Below the pieces are notes generated by a model, which saw only the letters and a list, made by a program, of their open reading frames with translations, ran no database searches and was not told the origin of the DNA. Positions 11,285 through 22,612 of a DNA stretch of 64,000 nt are shown one piece after another. The first letter of the stretch is position 1; every line of letters begins with the position of its first letter. The position numbers and the translations under genes were made by a program. Source of the DNA: Fulvia fulva (lineage: Eukaryota; Ascomycota; Dothideomycetes; Mycosphaerellales; Mycosphaerellaceae); assembly GCF_020509005.1 (NCBI RefSeq), contig NC_063015.1, positions 2,542,001 through 2,606,000 on the forward strand, written 5' to 3'.

Positions 11285-11761
11285 ATGGCTTCGTGGATCG
11301 AGAATCAATGGCAGCAAGACAACACAGGTAGCCCGCTCCACACGCGGCATCTGAAACCCAGTAGCTTCTTGGACGACAGTGCGGTGGGCCTCACGCACAT
11401 ACAGCAGCCTGTGGTCGATAGAGGACTGTTCCGGCTCAGCGAAACACAAGATGATGGGCCACATGCTGCTGACCGAGGAGGATCACGCGTGGTCGCTCTA
11501 CCTCCAGGTAGAAATCAAAAGCCGCCTCAAGTAAGTGCGATGGTGAGAGCTGCAACGACGTGAATCTTACCGCGCACAGCTTGCGAAAGGCCTCAAGTCA
11601 TGCCACCTGAACCATGACACCCGCGACCGCGACAACGTACGAGCCATCGACCTTGAACTCGATATCGTCACGCATCCGAAGAACACAACCGCAATACTGC
11701 CAATCACACAAGCTCGCAACTCTGGCAGTCGCACGAAGCTCGTCTATGATGCCGAGATGAC
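11285..11761 (+). pseudogene. Possible N-terminal exons of the lectin gene, out of frame with it
   Basis: An ATG at 11285 opens an 82-codon stretch to 11530. A GTAAGT donor, a 49-nt interval and a CACAG acceptor at 11579 follow. The next exon from 11580 is open with a protein-like composition (RDRDNVRAIDLELDIVTHP). It reaches the lectin region in the wrong frame: the lectin frame is closed by TGA at 11747-11749, and I found no intron with matching phases to connect them. Either these exons belong to the lectin protein and one base has been gained or lost near 11750, or the true start is 11762 and this is leader sequence. Coordinates are approximate. Confidence 0.35.
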
Positions 11762-12377
11762 ATGGATGGAAGCAAAACAAGGAGCGAGGGACTGTATGAT
11801 ACTGACAACACGATGGGATCTGACCCACGGAGAATCAAGAAGAAGATTGCGTTCCCGCGAGTGTTTGAAGGAGATATGCAGGTCCTGTGCTGGATCAAGG
11901 ACTTCAGGTTCAGGACGTGGTGTGGTGATACACCTTATAGCCTGGCCGCTCATGCGTCAAACGTCACGACGAGAGGCTTCACCGCAATAGCGCAGGGCAG
12001 CATGAATGCTGAGCGACTGAGCACTACTTGGATCATCCATCGTCAGGGCAAGCCCAAAGTTGCGAGTGGTACATTCAAGAGCCTCGATGGCGACTGTTCA
12101 TCGAGCACAGGCAGGATTGCCTTCCCGAAAGGCACATTCAATAGGACGCCAACTGTGCTGGTAGCCTTGAGTGCTGTCGATCATGCCGGCGGGAGAGATC
12201 TGAGGATTGGCACATATGTAACAAAGATAAACCCAGAAGGTTTCGACTGGCACTTGCGTGAGTCTGAATTTCCTGGCGCCCGAACAAGGCTGACGCTACT
12301 CAGACACCTGGGGAGATGGAAATGATCGAGCCATGCGGAGCGCCGAAGCGGCTTATGTCGCCCTTGGCTTCGTCTGA
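11762..12377 (+). CDS. H-type lectin domain protein
   Basis: Exons 11762-12257 and 12304-12377 with a 46-nt GTGAGT...GCTGAC...CAG intron; 189 aa if the Met at 11762 is used. Two consecutive units share a pattern: a hydrophobic strand 'IAFP', a Phe and Pro, a strand ending in Val/Leu, then 'VT..GF', and an aromatic-containing final strand. That is the signature of H-type lectin repeats (snail agglutinin/discoidin C-terminal fold). The first unit spans about residues 22-77 and ends WIIH; the second spans about 102-150 and ends in a TWGDGND block. Such domains bind GalNAc/galactose-type sugars; the fungal role is unclear. No signal peptide visible from this start. The 5' end is uncertain because of the frame break described in the preceding entry. 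Confidence 0.6.
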
Positions 12378-12423
12378 TCCTGATAATCGCGGCCTTCATA
12401 TTCGTCTTGCGCGAGCCACACGT

Positions 12424-13614
12424 CTACTTCCAGGTAGTCGCCCAGGTCATCTTGCCTCTACGGAATGGAACAACTTCGATGCCGCTGCTCTCGCTGTGCA
12501 GTAATTCTGCAATCGCTTGCGTGTTCTGACCCAGCACAATGGTCTCGTGCTTCTCATCAGCGACTTCGTAGAACTCACGGCCGAACTTTGAGAGAAAGCC
12601 TTCCAGCGCTTCTTTGGTCACCTGCTCTTCTTTGAGTACGCCGAGCTCACAGCCCTGTTGCAGAGCGCTCAGCACAAGGCCAACCGCGTGAGGCTGTGTG
12701 AAGACACCAGCGGCGACCTTGTCTGCTCGTTTGGATGTGGCCGGGTGTGGCGCGGAGTCAGTGCCAAGGAAGAACTTGGGATCACCGCTAATGGCAGTCT
12801 CGAGCAAAGCTCGTCGGTCTGATGGGTTCTTCGCGACTGGCTTGCAGAAGCAGTGCGGGTCGCCGGCCCAATCATCAACCGTGATGAACATGTGGTGCGC
12901 GGTGATCGTAGCCGCAACCTTGTTACCGCAGGACTTGACTGCTTTGATGGCAGCGGCAGAGGTACAATGCTCGAGGATGATGCGCAAGTTCGGGAAGCGT
13001 TGGTGCAGGTCGATCAGTGTTGGCAAGAAGGCTTCCTCGGCGTTCAGAACGGTGATGTCGGGGCCTGCTGATGGAGGTAGCTCGCCGTGCAGGTTCAGGA
13101 TCATGTCCTGGCGTGCCATCTCCTCGAATACTGGGTAGAACTCTTCATACGACATGACACCGTGGGAGGAGTTCGTCGTCACACCATGAGGGTAGGACTT
13201 GATGTTGAGGATCCCCGCTCGCTTGGCTTCCCTGACAGTCTCTGGGCTGATGTTGGGGTGGAGATACAGCGACATGAGGAATTTGACGTCTGATTCCAGC
13301 GCTTGTAGTCGCTTCTGATACTCGAGCGCATGCTTCACCGTTGTGATCGGGGGCACGAGGTTTGGCTTGGTTGTTGTTAGCTTCACAGGTTAAGGTGAAT
13401 ACATATCGTGACACATACCATGACCATGACCGTATTCACGCCGCCCTGGCGGATCGTGGGTCTGGTAGAAGTCAGCATTCTATCACAGCAAGATGCATCG
13501 AGTCGCATACACTACCAGCTCTGTCATCTCTCCATCCCGCAGATGCACATGCATGTCCGCTGCGGCCGGCAACTCGAGCCCATCGAACTGCTGAAGCGGT
13601 GGGCTTGGCGCCAT
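12424..13614 (-). CDS. URA4: Dihydroorotase, homodimeric type
   Basis: Third-to-last step family of de novo pyrimidine synthesis: cyclises carbamoyl-aspartate to dihydroorotate in the cytosol. Exons 13614-13511, 13461-13419 and 13365-12424; introns of 49 and 53 nt with CTGAC and CTAAC branch sites; 362 aa, normal for the class. Zinc ligands are visible: the HVH pair (His22, His24), Lys105 in IKSYPHG (the carboxylated lysine), the HGE and EHCTS histidines, and the Asp in GTDSAPH. The tiny 43-nt second exon is needed to build the PTIRQGG...VMPNL block, which supports the model strongly. Its start lies 187 bp from the divergent CorA-like gene. The stop is 46 bp from the convergent lectin gene. 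Confidence 0.95.
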
Positions 13615-13801
13615 GGTGATGTCGTGAGGAAGTTGAATGTCAAGGAATGCTGTTGTTCGTTCGTGACTGGTGAAGCTTGGACGGAGGCTCGGTCCACAAC
13701 TCAGCCACTTTCCAAAGCGATGGCCATTTCCCACACCTTCTCGTCCTCTTCCCCTTCCTCCTTTCACCATTCACCATTCACCATTCATTGTACATGATGC
13801 A
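13615..13801. promoter_or_regulatory. 187-bp divergent promoter of dihydroorotase and CorA-like gene with a tandem repeat
   Basis: The only space between two divergent starts. It holds a pyrimidine-rich tract (TCCTCTTCCCCTTCCTCC) followed at about 13764-13790 by a 7-bp unit, TTCACCA, repeated about three and a half times, ending just before the CorA start. The repeat would lie in the CorA 5' leader. No factor assigned. Confidence 0.45.
13764..13790 (+). repeat. Short tandem repeat of TTCACCA
   Basis: Consecutive copies of a 7-bp unit (TTCACCA TTCACCA TTCACCA TTCA) directly upstream of the CorA-like start codon. Seen directly; function unknown. Confidence 0.8.
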
Positions 13802-15697
13802 ATGCCCAAGGAGCCTCGATGCTACTTCAAGCAGGAGGCAACGGCCACATACGACTATGAAGGCGATGCCGCGTGGCGAACGAAGCCTTTGACACCGCAG
13901 CAGCTCCTGGTACACGATGTCCGCCTCGAAACACTGCGGCCAGACCGTGGGCCTCTACTGGAAATCAGCGAACGCCAACTCTCGACCGTAGTCCCTGACA
14001 CAGCAGCTCACACGCCATCAGCCAGCTTCGTGCGCGTTGCTGAGGCCAGTGACAACCCTTTCGAGAAGCAAAAGCTTTCGAACTTGGAGGAAGACTTTGG
14101 ATGGACGCGTTACTTGCGACTCGAGAGTCATCAGCAACGTGCCACCGACCCTCCAGAGTCGGCAAAGGTCCGATGGATCCACTGCTCCGCGAAGTTCCCG
14201 GAGTACCTCCGTGGGTTTCTTTGGGGATTGTCGGATGACACGCAGACTGTGGCAGATTCCATGAGGATGCTTGACCAAACCATGCAGCGGCACACACGAT
14301 TCTCGAAGCATGGCAAGTATTTCGCGCCTTTCACTCAGACGTTGAGGCGGCCGTCTGGACATGGTCCGAAAACAACGTATCCAATGCTCCTCTCCGTACC
14401 GTTCTTGGACTGGACCATGCAAGGCCGGCCTCCACCGCTCAGGTTCCAGGTAGACCGCAGAGAGGGCTTCTTGTCTTCGAGATCTTCGGCTCATGTCATT
14501 CGATCGGTGCTGCAATACTTTTATCGTCTTGAAGACACCAACGACCGTGAAGGATCACAAGTTTTCGCGCGACACAAACCGTGGACCACGAATCGCGCGC
14601 TTGACTTGAAAATCCGACAATGGTACGGACACTACCCATCTGGCCTCAATGTAGATGAACTCTGGATTCTTGTGGTAGATGCAGAACATATTGTGACGTT
14701 CTCTTCCCATCAGACATGGAAGGCACGCTGGCCACCTTTACAGCTGTCGACTAGGATATCCGACGTATCGTTTCGTGGCATACGTAACAGCTTCTTTAGG
14801 GCAGACGACGCTCCAGAGTATACCGCTATCACACATGCTATAGCAAGCCTGAGTGGCGCGGTAGGATTGATGCATCGTAATTTTTGGTCGGACATCGTCT
14901 TGTGCCTGACTGATCGCTATGCTGGACATTTAAGCCACCTCCAATATCGACTCCATCGATCACCGAGCACGAAGCTCGTGATGGATCTCATAGCTTGTCA
15001 GGAGGAGCTCAACATTGTCATACAGGTCACAGAATAGCAGATTGACATGACTGAAGACCTGCAGACCCAACTCGATATCGCACAGGTCAAGTCCAACGGC
15101 AATGGATCTCCGGTCACAGCACATAAGCGGGTTCAAGCAAATCATGGAATGATTGATGAATATGACACTCCTGCCAGAAGGCTTGCTCCTCGCCGCTCCA
15201 CGTTCGACCAGCTCTCCTCGTCTGAGCTTTCAGATCCGCTAGCACAACTGATTGACAACCTCCAGCGCGAGCTTGCAGACCTCAGAGATATTCGAGACAA
15301 TACCGACAGACTCGTCAACAGAACAATCCAGCTTGTCAACATTCGCCTGGAAGATCATGGCAAGGCAATTCTGGTCTTCACGGTCGTTACCATCATCTTT
15401 CTCCCGCTGAACTTCGTTTCGAGCTTCTTCGGCATGAACTTCTGCGACATACGAAACATGGAGAAGACGCAATGGTTGTTCTGGGCTGTGGCTATTTGCG
15501 TGACTGTGGGAGTCGTGGCGTCTTCGGTTTTCCTCGCGTTCTCTGGAGGCGCTATAGTGGAGAAGGTACATGTATGGGAAGACACCAGGAGGGAACAGCA
15601 CTTGAGTACAACGACAGCATTGAGACAGAGATCAGATAGTGGTCAGCGAGGGTTCAGGGTGCATGGTACCGACAAGGATGCATATAACTATTCGTAG
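13802..15697 (+). pseudogene. CorA-like metal transporter with an in-frame amber codon
   Basis: One frame runs from ATG 13802 to TAG 15695-15697, 632 codons, broken only by TAG at 15035-15037 (codon 412). The N-terminal 410 residues are a cytosolic region typical of fungal CorA-like proteins. After the stop the same frame continues through a coiled coil and two membrane helices. The first helix runs into FFGMNF, the Gly-Met-Asn signature of the CorA/Mrs2/Alr divalent-cation channel superfamily. The codon after the stop is CAG and the stop itself is one C-to-T change from CAG. A nonsense mutation is therefore the simplest reading, and the product would lack all membrane helices. A 60-nt intron (GTCACA at 15026 to CACAG at 15085) would also remove the stop in frame, but its donor is poor and it would delete coiled-coil residues. 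If spliced, the gene is functional. Confidence 0.72.
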
Positions 15698-16508
15698 AAC
15701 CACATGCGTTGCCCGCAGAAGCTCGGCGACAAGTACTATTCCAGCACTGTCTTGTGCAGCCTCGTCCCGCTGAGGTTGTGGATGTGATGGCGAGAGCATG
15801 GCACCGATCGCAGCAGTCAAGATGTCTTGAGGCTTGAGCCAGCCCTTTGCAGCACAGATCAACGGCTGGCCGAGCTCCGTCACTGCTTCCCTCGTTCCCA
15901 CCTCCGCAGCAATGCATCCACGACCATCATTAACATCAACATAATCATCAAAGCCGCGGGCCACATGCTGACTGGCTCACCTGCAGTTGATTACGCACAC
16001 TTTCGGGCTTAATTGGCTTCTCATGGCTGACTCTATCTGCTGTTGACCTGGTCATCAGTAACTGTCAAAATCCATCAGATTGGATGGCTTCCTTGACAGC
16101 CTACACTGGCGCCCTGTTGGCACTCGTGCGTGCGCAATCAGACCATCGACGGTATCTTCGACGCCGGTTCACGACTATCTTAGACCACGACTTCGCCTGA
16201 CCTGACTGGAAAAGAAGTATGGTTCGTGGCGGATGACTGCATTCCAACGACTCCCTCGATTCGCTCGAGTGAAGATTCTCTGGTCGCACACGGCACGCCA
16301 CTTCACCAATTGCTGGGCTATGTTCGGAACGTTCATGGTATATCGCAAGCATCTATCATGAGTGCTGTCTCTTGTCGGCGCGGCATCTGCAGTAGTCTTG
16401 ATGTTCGCGAGAGTGTTTTGGCACCTCTCGTACAAAAGGCGGGTTGGAAACACCTCGAAAGAGTACGCTGCATCTAGCTGGAGTCTCAACACACTGCTTG
16501 CCTCAGAA
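15698..16508. other. Intergenic, no gene seen
   Basis: About 810 bp. Contains AT-rich patches near 15925-15950 (ATTAACATCAACATAATCATC) and the presumed promoter of the permease gene. Open stretches are short and overlapping. No RNA gene or repeat recognised. Confidence 0.4.
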
Positions 16509-18196
16509 ATGGACAACAAGATTGAGCCTTCGGCTTCCACAGTTGGGGTACCCTCGCCTGCAGTACCATCTCTTGATGTCGATGAAGCACATCGCTATCT
16601 TCAGGAGCATGCACACGCGGGCTCCGCTGGCTACGACATGGCACGCGTGATGAGAAAAGTGGACTGGCGTCTTACGCCTTTACTGTTCTTCAGCTACTTC
16701 TTCCAAGCACTTGACAAACAGGCCCTAAGTGTATGTAGGTCGAGCCACGCAATTCGAGATCAAAACACTCACATTGTGCGCAGTACGCTGCTGTGATGGG
16801 CATGCCAAAGGACCTGAACCTGAAAGGCGACGACTTCTCCAACGCCGCCACTGCTCTCTTCGTGGCACTTCTAGTGACCCAGGTACCCACGGCATATGCT
16901 TTGAATAAGTTGCCAGCGGCGAAATGGCTAGCATTCACCTCTGTGCTTTGGGGCATTGCAACCGCCCTTACTGCTACAGCACACAATTATCGGTGGCTAA
17001 TGGCAGCGAGAATCCTGATGGGAGTGTTCGAAGCTGCAGTATTGCCCTCGGTGACTATGATCTGCAGTCAATACTACAGAAAGGACAAATCTGGCTTCAG
17101 GTGCGTCAATCGATGATATGAAGAGGCGCGCAGACATATTGACAAGGGCAGATTCACACTCTGGGGAGCTGCCATTGGGAGCTCCTTTGTCATCGGAGCA
17201 CTACTCTCGTATGGCTTCCAACACATTCACCACGCAGCTTTGGCGAGCTGGCGAATCCTGTTCTTGGTTCTAGGATGCGTAAGCACAGTCTTCGGCTTAG
17301 CGTTGTTCTGGCTGTTACCGGACACGCCGATGAAAGCAAGATATCTCACAGACGCAGAAAAGGTGGCTATACTACAGTACGTCGCCGCCAATAAGACCGG
17401 TGTGCGTTGCAGCTCTTTCAAGTTTGCTCAGCTTGTGGAGATCATTCGTGATCCACAGATATGGTATGTCCTGACACTGCCGGATTGCGCCATGGCATCC
17501 TGTTGACGGGCACTCACGTTTCGCAGGATGTCAACGATTCTCACCACCGTGGTCATGCTGTCGACAGGTTTCACCCTTAGCTACACCGCGCCCGTCATAG
17601 CAGGCTTCGGCTTCCCAGCTCCCTATGCCGCTCTACTAGTAGCTCCTGGTGGTGTCGTCACTCTCCTTTCATCTTGGCTAGCTGGCTATCTGCTCAACAC
17701 GGGCATGCCACGTGCTGTGGTCGTGGCCGCATTGTATGTCCCGGTGGTAGTCGGCGCGTCTCTGTTGGCCTTCGCACCGGTCACGAACCGTGCGGCCTCG
17801 CTCACCGGCATATACCTCGTTAGTTGTTCTACGGCGGCATATTGTGTCATGTATCAGTGGGCGTCTGCTAATGTTGCAGGCCGGACAAAGCGCACGGCCA
17901 TTATGGGCCTCATCACAGCTGGATTCGCGGCCGGAGCGTTGATTGCGCCTCAGACCTTTAGAGATCAGGAGGCTCCTCACTTTATGTCGGCTAAGATAAC
18001 ACTCTTTGCGACACAGCTAGCTTCCGTCATCCTTGCGGGACTGTGGGGAGCATACTACTGTCTTGTGAACCGACATCGCAACTCCCGATACGGCAGCGCC
18101 ACGCTTCTGCGGCACGACGAGGCAGCATCCATGCAAGCTGAAGTCTGGGAAAATATCACGGACAGGGAGCGAAAGTCCTTTCGTTACGTGCCGTGA
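16509..18196 (+). CDS. MFS anion:cation symporter, DAL5/allantoate-permease family
   Basis: Exons 16509-16730, 16784-17100, 17152-17463 and 17527-18196; introns of 53, 51 and 63 nt, all GT-AG and in phase; 506 aa. The N-terminus carries the family motif RKVDWRLTPLL...DK at the start of helix 1. It is followed by 'G.....N.LPAAKW' and the RILMGVFEA motif in helices 2-4. About twelve hydrophobic segments can be counted. Family members import allantoate, nicotinate, pantothenate, biotin-type vitamins or other small carboxylates at the plasma membrane with protons; the substrate here cannot be told. The segment after exon 3 (DPQIW/MSTIL) is somewhat divergent from the family but remains hydrophobic. 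No linked pathway genes. Confidence 0.85.
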
Positions 18197-19047
18197 TTCA
18201 CCGAACAAGGATGCGGCTCGAAAAGATGTTCCCGGACGACGACACCACGGCTGAGCAACGCTCGGCGCCACATGCATCAGCAGATCGGCGGATTTCCGTG
18301 TGAATGCTCGAGCTTTCATGTTCATCTTGGTGGCACTGTAACAAGTCGCAGACTGGATGTCTGGAGACAGAGCCAACTGACCGTGGTCACGTTATGCGAC
18401 TGGTCGACTGCACAGCATTAGCATCGAAAGATGGGTCAAGCTTAGGAGGCCATTCCTGCATATCACGAAACGAACAGTCGGTCCCTCTCATTTACAGCTT
18501 GTGTGAGTCATCTTTGTCGCCATCTGTACTTACACGCAGAGCGTTGTACAAGCAAGCCTCAATTACCGGTTCCAAGTCTGGCGGTCTGTACAACGTCACC
18601 CCCACAACTGTCTCACGCAGGGGTGCATAAAGGATCTGATGCCGTGCGATATGGTGCCTACGCTAACACCCGCCGCACTGGATGTCGAATGCTACAGAGT
18701 CCACGCCCGTAAGACCCAGGCTATACTCTAGTACCTCGATATCATTACTGCTTCGATCGAGGGACACTCCTGGTCACAGTGGCAGTGGTGTTTAGCTCAA
18801 TGATTCGCACAGTTCTGGACACTCGATTCGACAGCTCGGCGCAAGCCACCATCTATCAAGTCCTGCCTGCATGATGGACACTGTTGAGTGTTTGAGCTCA
18901 ATGCCGGAGTTGCACACGGGCCTACTGCCTTTCGCACGGGTGGTGATGGGCACACTGGGCGGGCGGTATATGTACCAACGCAACTCACAGCTGAGATTCT
19001 CTTCTGTTCATCAGAGTCCTCGCCTTCGTTCTCCAGGCTCGTATACC
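18197..19047. other. Intergenic, no gene seen
   Basis: About 850 bp between the permease stop and the start of the wall-protein gene. Nothing beyond short overlapping ORFs. The last 100 bp form the presumed promoter and leader of the downstream gene. Confidence 0.4.
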
Positions 19048-20959
19048 ATGACTATGGCAGCCATCCAGAGTCTGCTGATTCTTTCGCTTACGGCATTCGC
19101 CTCTGCCAACCCTCGTCCCAGGGTGAATGCACGCCAGGACGGCGGCGACTTCTGTGCAGGCTTCATTACCGATTGCTTATCTACGGCAACGGCAACCACT
19201 ACACCGGCATATCTTACTCAGCTCTGCGGTGCAGCAACGTCTCTGTCCCTCGCTACCAGGACTATCACAAGGTATGAGGGAAGCACAATGCTGATGCAGT
19301 CGACTAACGTAATTTAGACAACCACGAACCACGACGACAATCACAGTGCCTCGATCCACTGTCTACAGCCCAAGCGCAACAGAGACCATAACATCGTGCG
19401 TGTTGGACATCATCAGCTCGTGCGGACTGACTAATCGTGTGGTGCAGGACCTCGACCATTGGTGCAACAACGTGATATGCCACCTCACCTCCCATGATTG
19501 TTGATAAACTGCTGACACCAACAGTACTGTTACGAGCAATGTCACCGTCACGGCTGGTACCAGTCCAGTTCATCTCAATACCACTACTATATCCATCACC
19601 AGGTTCGTGCTTGTTGCTTGATTGCTTGGCGCATTGTTGACTCGCTCCCAGAACCTCTTATGACTACACTTGCTCAGGGACCGATGGCCCGGTTGCCTCC
19701 CCGCCTACTACTAGTGAGCCGGCCACTACAGGCGTCGTCACAGTGGTCAGGCGCCAGAATCAAGCTCCAAATTGTGTCGCCACATACCGAACAGAGTGTG
19801 GCAACGCTGTCATCAGAACAGCCTGTAGTTCTCTAGGCTTCACATCCGTCAGTACCAGGACAGTCACTCGGACCAGCACGGTCTTCACTGGGACGACAAG
19901 CACCGCTACACGAAGCGTGAGTAATTTCGGCCATGCTATGCTCACAACACAGATGCTGAGATCTGGTAGATCACTCGCGGCGTTAGCATCGTGAACAACG
20001 CCACAACTATCACGGAGATTTCTACATCCTCTCAGCTGAGATCTAGCACAGAAGTTGTGACGATAACGGTAAGTGCACGCTCAAACTCCTCGTGGAAGAG
20101 GCTGTAGTACTGATTTCTGAAGGTCCCGGCCACACCCGGCGTTATCTCGACAGCCACCGTTTTTACAACAACAACCATTACGACAGCCACGTCAGTTCCC
20201 TCATCCTTCAGGATCCTGATCAGGAATACCACCACAGGTGCCACCAGGGCCGTAGGCTCCCGTGTCATTGACGGTGGCTGGGCACTCGCTGTTCCTGGCG
20301 ATAACACAAATGGCGACAGCTTCACTATTGACCCCGTTGGCCCCGGTAACAACCCCACTGGCCCCAACAATACCCATCTCGTCGACCTTAGTACCCTTCG
20401 TGCCGTTGCTGTCAAGTACAACGTCAATGTCAGGCCCTACCTCCTCCTATTCGCGGCAAGGGACGACTTAGTCAACAATGGCGCCGTCACCGTCCCTTCG
20501 TTCTCCGCATGCAATGGACGACTTTTCGCAGACGTTCCAGGCGGCGCAAGATCGGTATTTGGAGTCTGCGATGGAGTCTTGTCGCTGGGAGATGACGGTG
20601 CAAGAGGGTTGGCCGGGTGTGAGATCGTCGTGCCGGAGCTTGATCCTGCTTCTGTGAATATCACCACGAGTGCTTCGCCTACCGGTCCTACGACTGAGGT
20701 GCCGACTGCACTGCCTACCGATACCATTGCATCTTCCACGACTACAGATACCACCACAACTCCTGCCGATACCACTACTAGCAGCAGCAGCAGCAGCACT
20801 TCTGAGACCACGATACCAACTGCTGAGCCAACGGCACCGGTGGGAGATGGCGATGGGAATGGTGATGTTACCACGCCTACAACACCCCCAATCGGGGACG
20901 ATGTACCTACCGACAATGGTGGGGATACAACCACACGCGGTGTTACTCCACCTGTTTAA
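19048..20959 (+). CDS. Secreted Thr/Ser-rich cell-surface protein, seven exons
   Basis: Exons 19048-19271, 19318-19395, 19448-19471, 19525-19602, 19652-19916, 19970-20068 and 20123-20959, giving 534 aa in one frame. Introns are 46-54 nt and most have CTRAC branch sites. For the fourth intron the acceptor at 19651 is required; the later CAG at 19677 would cause a stop. Starts with a signal peptide (SLLILSLTAFASA) and a likely processing site (RPRVNARQ). The body has long Thr/Ser tracts (heavy O-mannosylation expected), several cysteines, and a Gly/Asp/Asn-rich ordered domain around residues 310-430. A second Thr/Ser stretch follows, including a run of serines from an AGC microsatellite (20781-20799). 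The C-terminus is hydrophilic, so no GPI signal is visible. Probably wall-associated or secreted; no family recognised. Confidence 0.75.
20781..20799 (+). repeat. AGC microsatellite coding for serine
   Basis: About six AGC units in the last exon of the Thr/Ser-rich secreted protein gene; length changes stay in frame. Directly visible. Confidence 0.75.
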
Positions 20960-21326
20960 GCGCAGATTTACCATCCCTACTGACCATCAACACAAGAAGT
21001 CCAACACTTCACAGGCGCGCACATTGCCACACGACGGCGGAGGTTTACAATCTGACATTGAGGAGTCTTTGACGTTTGGGTAATTTTCATAGCTCATACC
21101 TTCATGAAAAGGACAAAACTTTTCCGCGCAGATGGCGTTGACATTTCTTGGTTCTTTGACATTTACATTATGAAATACATGTCGTGCTATAATACACCAG
21201 TAAGAGAGATTGCTCTCACAGTCCGATGGTTCCGTACTCCCATCGCCAAATGAACAGTCGGTACTGTTCGACCCCGAGTCCTAGCAAGGTGTCCCAAGAC
21301 TTTAAACATAACTCAGTAAGTCACAC
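20960..21326. other. Convergent 3' intergenic region
   Basis: Separates the convergent stops of the wall-protein and aquaglyceroporin genes. AT-rich in its middle (TTTACATTATGAAATACATG), as expected of 3' untranslated and termination sequence. No ORF supported. Confidence 0.45.
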
Positions 21327-22612
21327 CTAGACCATACCCTCTTGCTTCTGCTTCCTGAGACGCTGCTTCATGGCGCCGTATGGGTTGATGACCTGACCAA
21401 TGCCCCAGTACGGCTGGTTGACTGGACTTTCACCGGTAAAGATAAACAGATCGTATACGATACCGCCAAAGAGGCAGCCGACCATTGGTGCGACCATTGG
21501 GATCCAGAAGTAGTAGCCGCCAGCGGACCATACATCTGTCCCGTAGCCGACACAGTATGTCCAGAGTCTTGGACCGAGATCACGAGCCATGTTGATGGCG
21601 AAGCCGGTTTGCCAGCCGAAGCAAGTAGCGATGCCGAACTGTCAGGGGTGTCAGTGGACTAGGGTGGAAGACGTAAGGATGAGGTGACTTACCATGACGA
21701 AGAACAAGCAAAGCGGGAACCAAGCACCGCTAGCAATGAATGCACCCTTGTTGGAGTCGTCCTGGAGTGCGAAGATCATGAACATAAGGACTGCGCTGGC
21801 CAAGAACTGCTCGAAGAATTGTGTAGTCCTGGTGGTGAAGTCCGCTGGGTAAGTGGCGAAGATGCCAGCCGTCGAGGTGTTTCCACCCACCGATCGAATA
21901 CCGTAACCTTCTGTCATGTTGATGGCGTCGATGTAGTTGGCGTACACAACACCAGCAGCTAAGAATGCTCCGAGGATTTGTGCAGTCCAGTACATGGGCA
22001 GACGTCGCCATGGGAGCTTGCGAAGCAGGCAGCTAGTAAGGGTCACAGCTGGGTTCAAGAAGGCACCACTGTTTCCAGCGACGTAGATACCCAGCATGAG
22101 ACCAATACCGAAAGCCCAGTTGATGTCTTGCCAACCGCCATAGTTCCACCCGCCCGGGTACTTGGGGTTGAATTCGCCGTTTGGCGACTTGCTCAAGGAG
22201 ACTTGTGCGATGCCTCCGAGACCTGTGGTATGTCAGTTGATGTTACTCGACAGCAGAGTTGGAACCAATGCATACCGAACAGAACCAAGATGAAGGTGCC
22301 CCACATCTCAGCAAAAGGCTCCTTCAACGCGATCTTGATCTTGCCCCAAAGGAAGTCATTGTGAGGAGCAAGGTCATGCTCCTCATCGAGAGCAGCTTCT
22401 GGGTTGAGGCCGAGCCACTTCCTCTTGTTCATAAGCTTGACGGTCGTCTTGCGCTCATCCAATTCGCTGTTGTTCGAGAACGTCCGGGATTGCTGAGCCT
22501 CCAGATCCGCCATGGCATTGGATGGCATAGGTGTGTCGGGCGACTTGATGTACTCGGTGTCGGAGTCGCTCTGAGCACCCATCTTGAGGGTCTGGCCGTC
22601 AAGGGAAGCCAT
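21327..22612 (-). CDS. Aquaglyceroporin (MIP family) with an NMA second motif
   Basis: Exons 22612-22276, 22222-21693 and 21638-21327; introns of 53 and 54 nt; 392 aa. A hydrophilic N-terminal extension of about 95 residues (acidic, Ser-rich) precedes six membrane helices. This suggests a plasma-membrane glycerol/water facilitator with cytosolic regulation. First pore motif: NPA at residues 169-171 in SGAFLNPAVT. Second: N305-M306-A307 followed by RDLGPR, so Met replaces Pro; the Asp after Arg is the glycerol-channel residue. The pore-loop change is described in some fungal aquaglyceroporins as far as I recall, so it is not by itself a lesion. The hydrophilic N-terminus contains several Ser-Pro/Thr-Pro sites. 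No frame damage. Confidence 0.9.

Noticed and set aside
13764..13790. CRISPR-like array
   Set aside because: Units are 7 bp and contiguous with no spacers, in a eukaryotic genome; it is a simple tandem repeat.
14018..14515. 165-codon minus-strand ORF
   Set aside because: Antisense shadow of the CorA-like gene, which has a consistent frame and family motifs.
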